A stretch of 64,000 nucleotides of DNA, taken from positions 452,272-516,271 of the forward strand of contig KB445791.1 of NCBI GenBank assembly GCA_000320605.2, written 5' to 3'. Below the pieces are notes generated by a model. That model was not told the DNA's origin and did not search any database. It saw only the letters and a program-made list of their open reading frames with translations. Of this stretch, positions 36,724-46,919 are shown piece after piece (within the stretch, counting starts at the first letter, position 1; each line of letters begins with the position of its first letter). The translations under genes were made by a program, and so were the position numbers. Origin of the DNA: Gelatoporia subvermispora B. Lineage: Eukaryota; Basidiomycota; Agaricomycetes; Polyporales; Gelatoporiaceae.

Positions 36724-37463
36724 TGTTGAGTGAAACGAGTGCTTGGTTAAGAGAGGTGTGTTGAGTTGTGAGGTTTGAGGGTATATTACCTCTCTTATAT
36801 ATGACCAGGATGCAACGCCGGAGGCCAAGCAGAGCGCGCGGGTTCCGTGGTGATCGGAACATCAATGATGAGTGGCGGGAGGGTCTATGACGGTGTACGC
36901 CATACATGGCAAAGAGTCAGCTGAAGGTCAGAGTAATGCAGCCAGGGAACATTCCGAGGCAGGTCCAAAGAGACAGGTGGCGCCCAAAGAGCGATGGGCG
37001 CGGGTCGCAGGGGGTTAGTTCACCGTCTGTGGGCGTCGTATGCTGCGCCTAGTGTCCAAAACAATGTTAGCTCGTACGTGCATCTCCGGCTGTGGTGATT
37101 TGACGTGATCCAGAATGCATGCATAATTGCAAAGCATGAAACTGCGCAGTGCACAGTTCGGATGCAACGGCTCCGAAGTGTGACCGGAAGGACCTTGCAA
37201 AGTCGGTACTCTTCGACGAGCGCCTGCTGAACTTGGACCGCTGAGCAAAACAAGTTCTCTGGCTTCCGCGACGGTCTCCGGGCATATGGGCGCTTGCACT
37301 CAGAGACGCCGAGAGTCTCGGACATAGGCTCAAGCGTGCGTTTCTGGCACTCGGGAATCCCCAGAAATCCATGAGAATGATAGCGAAACATATCGCCCGT
37401 TACATCACAAGAATCAAGTACTAGAAGACTGGATGTTCAACAGCCACGGTATCGCAACTCCGC
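36724..37463. other. Intergenic part of tandem unit 1
   Basis: Promoter of copy 1 plus sequence repeated, with divergence, in units 2 and 3. No independent gene seen. Confidence 0.5.
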
Positions 37464-37514
37464 CTAGGTGCTCGTGGTGGTAACGCCAGGCTGCACGTCA
37501 CTCGGTCCCTCGAG
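37464..37514 (-). pseudogene. Severed C-terminal coding tail of NTF2-like copy 2
   Basis: This stretch encodes the natural end of the copy 2 protein (PSDVQPGVTTTST-stop, stop at 37464-37466). It is now separated from its gene by the inserted element at 37515-38068. It aligns base by base with the intact end of copy 3 (39441 onwards). It includes the left copy of the 8-bp target duplication. Confidence 0.8.
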
Positions 37515-38068
37515 TAGTGCTTTGCAGGGGTACGGGTAACCCTCGGGGTTGGAGGGTAGGGTTGGCCAAGGGTAGGGGTAAGGGTATCCATTATTGTACC
37601 CTTTACCCTTAAGTACCCTTACAGTAAATAATTGAATTAGAATGTTGATTTTGCTATTTTGCGTGCGCTGATAGAGTTCTATCAGCGACATCGGTCGCGG
37701 TCGAACGCATTTTTAGCCGCGGGCGGCTCCTTCTCTCACACATACGAAACGGCCTCTCGGGCGAGTCTGTCCGTGCACTTCTGTGTCTCGGTGAGTGGTA
37801 TCGCCACGGGCTTCTCAAGGACAAACATATCAGATGAGGACGCGAATCAAATTTAGTGTTATGATCGAGCATTTAGTACGAGCTTGTACTGTACAGTGAA
37901 TGAGAGCAGAGGCCTACTCGGAGTGACAACCCGTATATGAACCCCTCACCCTCGTGTACCCGCGCTACCCTTGCAATACCCGTACCCGCCTGACGGGTCC
38001 GTACCCGTGGCGGGTAAGGGTAGGGGTGATGCTCCGGACACCCGGGGGTTCACCCCTGCAAAGCACTA
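37515..38068. mobile_element. Non-autonomous hAT-like DNA transposon (554 bp)
   Basis: The ends are perfect 17-bp inverted repeats: TAGTGCTTTGCAGGGGT at 37515-37531 and its complement at 38052-38068. It is flanked by an 8-bp direct duplication, CCCTCGAG (37507-37514 and 38069-38076), the length typical of the hAT superfamily. Removing the element and one duplication restores alignment with the uninterrupted copy 3 gene. Both subterminal regions are packed with GGGTA/TACCC-type short repeats in both orientations, as in hAT subterminal binding sites. It holds no transposase; the longest frame is about 65 codons. It must have been moved by a transposase from elsewhere. Confidence 0.88.
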
Positions 38069-38654
38069 CCCTCGAGAGCGATCTCGTTGAGAACCAAAAC
38101 TCGGCGCGGGTCGGAGAGGCCGCCAGGGGGAGGCTGCGGGACGGATGGGTCACGGATGACGCTGTATCGAATATTGAATCAGGAGAGCGTATCAGAGGAA
38201 ATCCTCGAGAACTGACATCAGATTGAGGGACGAGTTCAGAATGAGAACCTGACGCCCCGTGGTCTCAGGCTTGCCTTGGACGGTGGCGTTATAGAAGAGG
38301 CCTACAGCTCCGGTCTGTAAACTAATTTCCCACATTACACATTTATGATCCTCGTGGAAGTAGAATAAGATATGCGCTTACAATTTCGTCATCGGGCTGA
38401 GGGACCGCAACCGCGTTGCTGAAGGTGACGATGGAGGACTGGAGGAACGGGTTCTCGCTCTGGAGGCGCTGCTTGTACTCGTGACGGGTGAGCTGCTTGC
38501 CGTTCACAGTGATGGAGGCGTTCTGCGAGATGAAAGCATCGAAGGCCTCGTCGAAGTCCGCCTGGCTCGTTGCGCTGAAGATATTCTGGATGTGTAGCTC
38601 AGCGTAAGGGATGAGCTTTACGAGTACGGGACCGGGGCCGAAGTGCAAGGTCAT
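38050..38654 (-). CDS. Small NTF2-like protein, copy 2 (3' end replaced by transposon)
   Basis: The start is ATG at 38652-38654 (MTLHFGPGPVLVKLIPYAEL). Same layout as copies 1 and 3, with two introns. The second exon runs TGAVGLFYNATVQGKPETTG; the last exon has DPSVPQPPPGGLSDPRR and VLVLNEIALEG. There the frame enters the transposon terminus and stops after six altered residues (GSALQG). The final 14 or so native residues are lost. As the tail is variable between copies (copy 1 lacks it too), the protein may still work. Transcription now ends in or beyond the element, which could change mRNA 3' processing. Confidence 0.75.
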
Positions 38655-39440
38655 TGTTAAATGAGATTGGTGCTTTGGTTGATAAGTGAAAGAGAGGTGT
38701 GTCGAATTGTAAGGTCTAGGGGAACACTCCTTTCTCTTTTATATGTGACTAGGAGGCGATGCCGGAGACCAAGCAAAGCGCGCGAATTCCATGGTGTCAG
38801 AAGCATCAGTAATAAGATCACGAGAAGGTCTACGGCGGTGTACACCGTGCATTGCGAACAGTAAAGCTGGACGTAAGAGCAATGTAGTTAGAGGACATCC
38901 CGATGCAGGCCGAAAGGACAAGTGGCGCCCACAGAGCAACGGGCGCGAGTCGCAGATGGTAAGAGCATCGTCTTGCCAGGAATGGGCGTCATGCTGCGCA
39001 GAGTGTTCAAACCAATATTTGTCAACTCATACGTGCATCCCCGACTGTGGCGACTTACCGTGGTCCAAAACGGATACAATATTGCAGAACATGTAGTTGC
39101 GCAGTGCATAGCTCGTATGCAACGGCCCCGAGGTGTGACCGGAACATCCTCCAGCCCTCCGCAAAGATCATTGCTCTTACACATCCAGCGTTTGCTGACT
39201 GTGACCGCTCCAGCAAAGACAAGTACTCTGACTTCTACGACGGCCCACGGGCATATGGGCGCTTGCACTTCGGGACGCTGTGTGTGTCAGACATAGGCTC
39301 CCAAGCGTGCACTCCTGACACTCGAGAATCTTCGGAAAACTAGATCATGAGTATAGTCACGAAACACATTGTCCGTTACATTGCAAACATCAAGTACGAG
39401 TAGACTGTACGCTCCAATAGCCACAGGATCTCAGCTCCAC
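38655..39440. other. Intergenic part of tandem unit 2
   Basis: Promoter of copy 2 (TATA-like TTTTATAT on the plus strand, 38737-38744) plus sequence shared with unit 1. No independent gene seen. Confidence 0.5.
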
Positions 39441-40067
39441 CTAGGTGCTCGTGGTGGTGACGCCAGGCTGCACGGCACTCGGGCCCTCCAGAGCGATTTC
39501 GTTGAGAACCGAGACCCGGCGCGGGTCAGATAGGCCGCCAGGGGGAGGCTGCGGGACGGATGGGTCACGGATGACGCTGTCTTGGATGTTCGGTCAGAAG
39601 AGCGTGTCAGAAGAAATACTTGAAACAGACATCAGGTTGAGGGAAGAGTTCAAAATGAGAACCTGGCGTCCCGTGGTCTCGGGCTTGCCTTGGACAGTGG
39701 CGTTGTAAAACAGGCCTACAGCTCCAGTCTGAAAAGTAAATCCCCGCATTAGGTATTTGTGGTTCTCGGAGGATTATATCATAGGAGGACTTACGATCTC
39801 ATCATCGGCCTGAGGGACCGCGACCGCGTTGCTGAAGGTAACGATGGCGGACTGAAGGTCCGGATTCTCGTTCTGGAGGCGCTGCTTGTACGCAGAACGG
39901 GTGAATGACGTGCCGTTCACAGTTATGGAGACGTTCTGCGAGATGAAGTCATCGAAGGCCTGATCAAAGTCTGCCTGGCTCGTCGCGCTGAAGATGTCCG
40001 TGATGTGCTCCTCGGCGTAGGGGACGAGGGAGAGGAGTACGGGACCGGGGCCAAGTGATACGGACAT
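39441..40067 (-). CDS. Small NTF2-like protein, copy 3
   Basis: The start is ATG at 40065-40067 (MSVSLGPGPVLLSLVPYAEE). It continues TSQADFDQAFDDFISQNVSI and LQSAIVTFSNAVAVPQADDE, then after an intron TGAVGLFYNATVQGKPETTG. A second intron of about 57 bp (GTCTGT to GACAG) is needed, because an in-frame TGA lies inside it. The last exon reads IRDPSVPQPPPGG and ends GVTTTST-stop at 39441-39443. It is the intact reference for the interrupted copy 2. About 167 residues, no signal peptide. Function unknown; an NTF2-like fold is inferred. Confidence 0.78.
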
Positions 40068-41892
40068 TGTTGAGTGAGATTGGTGCTTGGGTTGATGAGT
40101 AGAAGAAAGGTGTATTGAGCCGCGAGATATAAGGGGGAACTGCTGTCTCTTTTATACATATATATGTGGCAAGGAGGCGACACTGGAGACTAGGCAAAGC
40201 GTGTAGATCCAATGGTGGGCGGATCACCAATGATGACATTGCGGGAGATTCTAGCGCGATATACACTGTACATGGTGAGCTGTCAGCTGGCCATTTAGCA
40301 GTGCAGCCCAGAGACATCTCAGTCTAGGTTTCAAGACTAGGTGGCGCCTAGGGAGCAGTGGGCGCGAGTTGAGGGGTCAGCCCACCGTCCTGTCAAAAAC
40401 GAGCGTCCCATGCACTACGGAGTGTCCAAAGCAATATCAGCCCGTACGCGCATCTTCTGCGGTGGCAACTCACCGTGATCTAGAGCAGCTCCGTGCTGCA
40501 ATACATACATCTGCGCAATGTAAAGTTCAACCGTAAACTTCTGAGGTGTGATCAAAACAACTTCTAGCCCTCGCAAAGTCGGCCCTCTTACACGTCAACA
40601 CCGGCTTGACGCTGAACTTCGACCGCTCGAGTAAAGGCAAATTCCCTGGTTTCAGCGACGGACACATGAGCGCTTCCAATACATGACGCCGAAAATCTCG
40701 GACTGGAATGGAGCCCGGAAATGGAGCCCGGAACCTCCCAGGTCTTGGTGCGGAGGAGACGGGCCTGCCTTCCGTCATTCGTGCCGGAGTAGTGCTGTAC
40801 ATGACGAAGTCAGGCGCTCATAGCCGAGGGTCAAGCAGGGTCATTTGCTAACTCCAAAACCCCCTCCTCACAGGAAAAGGCTTGCGTTTGAAACGCTCCC
40901 CCGAACCCTCGGTTTGAGTTCAACGCCGGTGCCTGATCACATCATGTACAACACTGAGAGAGAGTGCGCGGCGACCTACCGTGCGCCCAAACATACTATT
41001 AGTGGTTAACGGCCGTGTTTTGCCTACGGCTCACACGGGTACCTTGGGAAAAATGGTCATAATTTCAGAACACTGAGTTGAGAGATACGTGATATTCTGG
41101 ACGAGGCGGAAGCTGTTTCAGTCACCAGGAGGTACAGCACGGCAGGTTCACAAGTGTTGAATCAATGGCCGGATACCATTACCGAAGTAGTTACGAGAAA
41201 CACCAGAGTGACCCTACGCAGGACTGAAAGCACGGGTAAAGGCGTCTTGCCTAGTGTTTGTAGTTTGCGAAGTTGTGTTGGCCCACCAGGAGGTGGAATG
41301 CCAGGAGAAGTCGTGCGGACCCCGGTGCCATGGCGATTCGAATGCATCGGATTGGATCCGGATCGAAACCCAATAACCTGCAGGGTAAATTTTCATATCA
41401 TCACATCCAATGCACGGCACGGAGAACGCGTGGGTAGATCGCCTTGAGTAGTATAGTTCGGTGGCCCGCATCCCGCCTCCGATTGCGCTCGACGAGGTCC
41501 GCGCGGTGTCGATATCAATATTGATCAACGTCGGGTCGGTGCATAATATGAGTTGTGATTTGCTCCAGGATATGAACTTGTCTTCAAGCGGGGATGCTTC
41601 ATCACATGAGAAGAGAAGCAGAGAGCCCTGGTTGTATGAAAGCGCGAGTTGCACGAGGCACAGGTTCGTGTTGAGGTGCAGGAGCGCAGTAGATGTAGAT
41701 GGATAAAAGCTCGGGACAGGGACCTGCGGACGATAGATGCATCTACTAACGCGATTGAAAGGTCAGAGCAGTGCCCCAGCTCGAAGAATGGAGGAGTCAG
41801 AACGACGGGGGAGACGTGGAAAGCCGCTGAGGGTCCGAGTTGCATGTATTTGGCTGGCGTCTGCCGGTTCCCCATCTCCAACGACGACGACG
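40068..41892. other. Spacer between NTF2-like cluster and ATG4
   Basis: The first 0.7 kb is unit 3 promoter and repeat sequence. The remaining 1.1 kb (40.8-41.9 kb) holds only short overlapping frames and the upstream region of ATG4, including an ACGACG microrepeat just before the ATG. Confidence 0.4.
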
Positions 41893-44800
41893 ATGTCGGG
41901 CAAGCAGCCTCGCTCGTCAACATCCTCGTCGGCGCAGTCTCCCCCGCACAACTCCAAGCTGCCCAAATTCCTACAGCGAGACCGGTCGAGGTCGCTCGTC
42001 GACCCCACCGCGAGCGCTAGCAGCAGCCCCGGGAGTTCGTCGTCCTCAAGTTCCAACCAGGTGTCGGAATCAGCCAAGACGAGTCGCAAGATTGTGAAGA
42101 AAGGGCTGTCGAGGGATAGGGAAGAGAGAAGGCGGCAGTCGCAGGACGCAGACAGCTTCGAGCAACCAAATGGCGGCGAAGAGCACGCTGACGCCGAGCC
42201 CCCTGTCATCGTCGAGCCCGTCAACATCCCCCGACCGCGCACTCGCTCGGAGCGTCCTCTGAGCGACAACTACCCCTCAGTCGCGTTCTACCCGTCCAAT
42301 TCATCCACCTCGCGCCTAACGGACCTGCCGACGCGGCTTTCGGGCTGGTTCTCGCACACGTTTAGCACGTCTTCAACCGACCTCAGTTTGCCATCTCTCA
42401 TCTCCCAGCAACATTTGGCCTCTTCCACCTCGCCAAAGGGCAAGAGCTCAGCGATCCTTACAGCTGCACGACACGGCAAAGGCCATCTCGACAAAGCGAT
42501 GCGGTATCTGCTCGACAGCGACGCGACGCCAGATAAGTGCGCGGACCCCATCTGGCTGCTCGGCGTCGAGCACCCCGGCTACGAGCCACCACCACCACCC
42601 TCTGCAGCAAACAGCCCTGGCGCGGTCGCGACTCTGGGCCGTCGTAGCTCAGTGTCAGATTCTCGTCGATCTCCCTCATCATTCCGCTCTTCCACCTCGT
42701 CGTCACCAGTCACACCAAATTCGCCTGTAGACCCATCTCTCTCACAATCTCAACCAGCATCGTCAGCAAATCCCAAAGACCCGGCGAGAAATTGGCCGCC
42801 TGTGTTCTACAGCGACTTCACCTCCCGAATATGGGTCACTTATCGATCCCAGTTCCAGCCCATCCGAGACACGACGCTCTCCGCTCTGGAATTGGAGCTG
42901 GGCGAGAGCACGGCGGTTGCCACGAGCCCGCAGCCGAAGAAGTGGAACTGGCCACTAGGCGGGGAGAAAGGGTGGACGAGCGATGCCGGATGGGGCTGTA
43001 TGCTGAGGACAGGGCAATCGCTCCTCGCAAACACCTTGCTGCACTTGCACCTTGGTCGAGGTACGTTCTCCTGTGTCATTACAACGCCACCATGCTGACC
43101 TCCTGCAGACTGGCGGCGGCCACCATATCCAATTTGTACTGCCGATTACGCAACGTATGTACAAATCTTGACATGGTTTTTCGACAACCCTTCGCCCCTG
43201 TGCCCGTTCAGTGTCCACCGTATGGCTCTGGTCGGAAAAGAGCTAGGGAAGGAGGTTGGTCAGTGGTTCGGTCCCAGTACCGCAGCCGGCGCTATCAAGT
43301 ACGTTTTGCCGCCTATATGCGTGGTTGAGGTGGTCTGACTGCGGTGTTCAGGACACTCGTTCATGCATTCCCCGAGGCGGGACTCGGAGTTTCCGTTGCC
43401 ACGGATAGTGTTATTTATCAGTCCGATGTCTATACGGCGTCACGATCGAACCTCGGTTCACCGCGGAGAAATGGCCGCAGCGGTTGGGGCGACCGTGCAG
43501 TCCTCGTCCTAGTCGGCATCCGTTTAGGTCTGGATGGGGTGAACCCGATCTATTATGATACGATCAAGGTCAGTCTTTCGCTGTATGCTAATTGATGCTG
43601 TAGGTTCTCATCGTTACGACTAGGCACTGTATACTTTCCCTCAATCCGTCGGAATCGCTGGTGGCAGGCCTTCGTCATCCTATTATTTCGTCGGCTCGCA
43701 AGCTGACAACCTATTCTATCTTGACCCCCACCATGCCCGGCCCACGATTCCCCTGAGGCCTCCACCACCTGCTGGCACTGAGTCGCCACCAGGCCAGTAC
43801 GAGAACTTATCAACGCCTGAGCGTCCATCCCGTGCAGCATTCCATGCACGCTCCCCTACTTCTCCCTCCTCATTACGCTCCGGGGCTGGCTCCAGCTCCT
43901 CTACATTCTCTCACCGCTCCCCGGTGGCCCCTTCCCCTCTCCAACAAACCTTCTCATCTTCATCTGCCTCGACAAACAACTCTAGCCAGGCGCACATGCG
44001 TTGGCAGTCTTCGAGTGTCCTGCCCGATAATAGTGAGATGGACTCGCGTGAACTTGACTTTTGTGCGGACCTGGATCCCGTGCAGCGCCATTATGCGACT
44101 GCGTACTCCACGACCGAGCTGAGGACCTTCCACTGCGAGCGCATCCGCAAGATGCCCCTCTCTGGACTCGACCCGAGCATGCTCATTGGCTTCTTGTGCA
44201 AGGACGAAGAGGACTGGCTCGATCTGCGTAAGCGCATCACAGACGTACGTATCTAATCTCCCCTGTCCTCTTCACATCTGTCCTCTTCACATTTGGATCT
44301 CTGCTCACCGATTTGACCTACAGCTCTCACGCACACACAAGACAATCTTCTCGATCCAAGATGAACCGCCAAATTGGCCATCAGACTCGGACGATAACAT
44401 GGGGCTCGAGTCGATATCCGAGCCGGACATCGACATGCCCGAGGACGAGGACGAAGACCGCAGCTCATTCGGCCCCGAGCGTTCTGCTTCTGCATCTCCC
44501 GACACCAGCGTCAGCGTGCAAGGCGCTGCAGCCAAGTCTGACACCGAGGAAGACCCGGTGGGGCCCCTCACGCCGAGTGCGGGCAAGACCTCATTCGACC
44601 AAGACACGTTCGAGCACATCGGCAAGGCACCCGAGCTCGAGGGCGTCGGCGACGAGGACGACGACAGCGACGACGAAGAGTGGGTCGACTCGGAGATGTA
44701 CACACCGCCGATGTCGCCTGAGGAGTTCGAAGACGCGCAGCTCTTGCCTGAGCCTGAAGAGCCCGTCCCCGCGGTGGCGGATCGCATCCCGCCCAGCCTC

Positions 44801-45094
44801 ACCCCGCCGCCTGCGATCGCGCAGGCGCTCTCGACGAACTCGACGGCGAGCGGGAGCAGCAGGCGCAAGAAGAAGCGCACGCCCAAGGCCGTGCCGCTGC
44901 GCGTGTCCGCGTCGCACCCGCCCGAGCAGTACCCGTTCCCGGCAACGGACACGGAGGACATGCTCCCGCAGCCGCGCCCCTCGGCCGAGGGCAAGCGCGT
45001 CCCGCAGATGCGCACCGCCAAGGCGCGCGACGGCGGCCGCACGCAGAGCGGCGGCGTCCGCGCGGTGCTCACGCAAGACGCAGACGATTTCTAG
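41893..45094 (+). CDS. ATG4: Atg4-type autophagy cysteine protease
   Basis: Atg4 cleaves the C-terminus of Atg8 and later removes it from phosphatidylethanolamine. The chosen start is ATG at 41893 ([18 protein letters not shown]); an in-frame ATG at 41737 would add 52 basic residues. A Ser-rich disordered arm of about 200 residues precedes the catalytic domain. That domain has [33 protein letters not shown] and the active-site Cys in [15 protein letters not shown] (about 42985). After several introns come [20 protein letters not shown] (split) and the Asp-x-His pair in [13 protein letters not shown] (about 43715). A second long disordered insert and an acidic C-terminal tail (about 44400-45090) follow. 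The protein is near 950 residues, about twice the yeast length, as in other basidiomycetes. Confidence 0.94.
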
Positions 45095-45583
45095 CTTCCC
45101 GTTCCGTCGTGCGTCCCTTGTTCATTTTGCGGCAGGACGGTTGCGCTCCTCCGCTCACGCATACATTATCCCATTGTTTCTCACACATATCCTGTTCATT
45201 GGTTCTCTGATTCGGATTTCCGCTTTCTGCTCCTCCACCCGGTGCCCGCTCGTGTTCGCCTGTTGTTCCGCCGTGTATCCCACCTTCCGTGCACATTCTT
45301 GTCTGTTCCCGTGTAACTTGTAGATCGGTCGGAGGCCCGTTGCGCTGGATAGTGTACATTGCTGCGCCCTGATTTATCAGAAACAGATACCCTCTTCCAT
45401 GGCGCAGAGCATCGCGCGTGCTCGCGCCCAATGCCCAGGACCCGTGTAGTATAAATAAGTATTATAGAGATAAGGTGGAAATCCGGGATGAAATATGAAC
45501 GTGCGTGGAGACAGGTATATCGAAGAGATGCAAGAGCGAGGCTTCTCGATAAAGAAGGAATGGTACGTAGATATGTGACAGCG
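45095..45583. other. Convergent 3' spacer between ATG4 and the Rab gene
   Basis: About 490 bp between stops. T-rich and C-rich 3' UTR-like sequence, no gene seen. Confidence 0.45.
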
Positions 45584-46919
45584 TCATGTACTGCAGCAGG
45601 ATACAGCCCATTTACGATCGGAGCGAGGGTGGCCGAGCCTGATAGTATCGTCGGCATCCTGGATGTGGAGTGTCCGCGCATCGAGGGCTTCTTCGTACTC
45701 CCATCGCATGACGACGCGGCGCGCGATATATTCAAAGACGTCCGGTACGCCCTCGCCCGTCCGTGCAGACGTGAAGAACAGCTTTGGTCGCCTCTCGGGT
45801 GGGGGAGGCGGCATGTATGAAAGTGGCTGGGATGGAGACGAGCCCGAGGCAGGTGTCGTGGATTGTGTGGCTGCCTGGCCGTTTCCGCGGACGAAGAGGG
45901 AAGGCGTGATGGTAGGCGCGGATGAGACAGAGGATGACGAGGGCTTGCGCGCAGGCGCGCGCACGGGGGAATATGAAGGCGAGCGCGGTGTGGGGTGGAA
46001 CACCGAGCCGGAGCCAGGGGCAGACGAGCCGGGCGAGGAGCGCGCAGATTCGAACGTGTCGAAGAATGATGAGGACGGTGTGTGGAAGATTGTGTGGGTC
46101 GTCGTCATTGTGCCGAGCGTGCCACCCCGGAAGAGCGTCGAGCGGCTGTGCGAGCGCGACTTCGAGAGGCTGCCTCGTCGGCGGTGCCAGTGGTGCGGTG
46201 GGTTGATGTCGATGGATTCTGTCCGCGGGCGCGGTAGTTCTGAGGGGCCAGGCTCGTCCGAGAGAGAAAGCTCGTCCGGTGGTGTGAGGCGCAGAGCGAC
46301 AGGTGGGGATGGTGGAGGCGATGTATGTGGGACGAGGTTGTCGAGGAACCGAAGGGCCTCTGCTTCGGATACTCTGCCTTCGCCGTCTTGACCCTGGCTT
46401 GCTGCCTCTTGGGCTACGTCGATCTTGTTCCCGACAAGAACGCAACAGAAGTCCTCTACCTCCTCGTCCGGCACTGGTGCTTTTTCGCGAAAATCTGACC
46501 ACCACCGAGCGAGCCCTGCCATTGTTTCACGGTCGTTCACGTCGAACATGAGCAATACGGCGTCAGCACCGCGAAAGAAGGCACTCGAGAGGCTCGAGAA
46601 GCGTTCCTGCCCTGCCGTATCCTGTAAATACCTTTCAGTACTTCCAATCATGAGAGATCGTACTGCTACGCACCCATATCTGCAACGTCACCGACTCATC
46701 GGGTGAATTATGGTGAGGCAAAGTTTTTGTTATGAAGTCTGCACCAATGGTCGCACGATAGCCCGTTGTGAAGCGTCCCGAGATGTACTTCCGTCGTCAT
46801 CCGTATTTTTGCCTGCTCATCGAGCGCGCTCGACGCACCTGGTTACGCAGAGAGGTCTTTCCGACACCAGAAGGCCCGATGACCACAAGCTTGATGGTGC
46901 GGGTGCTCCTCGTCGTCAT
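45584..46919 (-). CDS. Rab7-like small GTPase with long internal insertion
   Basis: The start is ATG at 46917-46919. The P-loop is VVIGPSGVGKTSLRNQ. After a 51-bp intron the effector region is YISGRFTTGYRATIGADF, closest in pattern to Rab7/Ypt7. A second intron leads to WDTAGQERFSSLSSAFFRGA (G3) and then VLVGNKIDVAQ (G4). About 170 residues of Ser/Pro/Arg-rich low-complexity sequence follow (about 45850-46320). G5 then appears as KLFFTSARTGEGVPDVFEYI (about 45770). The end is SCCST-stop at 45584; the CC pair could be prenylated. Total is about 400 residues, twice a normal Rab. The five G motifs are intact, so GTP binding is likely. The insert sits inside the G domain, between G4 and G5. Confidence 0.88.

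Larger units (their letters stand above)
36080..40800 (-). repeat. Three tandem units of about 1.4 kb, each with an NTF2-like gene
   Basis: Units lie at about 36.08-37.44, 37.44-39.41 and 39.41-40.80 kb. Beyond the genes, the intergenic parts are also related; for example gcatatgggcgcttgcact recurs at about 37282 and 39251, with a diverged form near 40665. Removing the 562 bp added by the transposon and its target duplication, unit 2 is about 1.41 kb like the others. Each unit carries a TATA-like box 70-85 bp upstream of its gene. Confidence 0.85.

Noticed and set aside
39441..39640. In-frame TGA as the end of NTF2-like copy 3
   Set aside because: The TGA falls in a short GT-AG intron found at the same place in all three copies; the downstream exon is conserved.
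44305..45323. Long frames on both strands over the ATG4 3' region
   Set aside because: These are low-complexity shadows of the acidic C-terminal tail of Atg4.
45663..46505. Plus-strand frame of 242 codons and a second minus frame over the Rab insert
   Set aside because: They overlap the supported Rab frame, show no domain, and are explained by biased composition.
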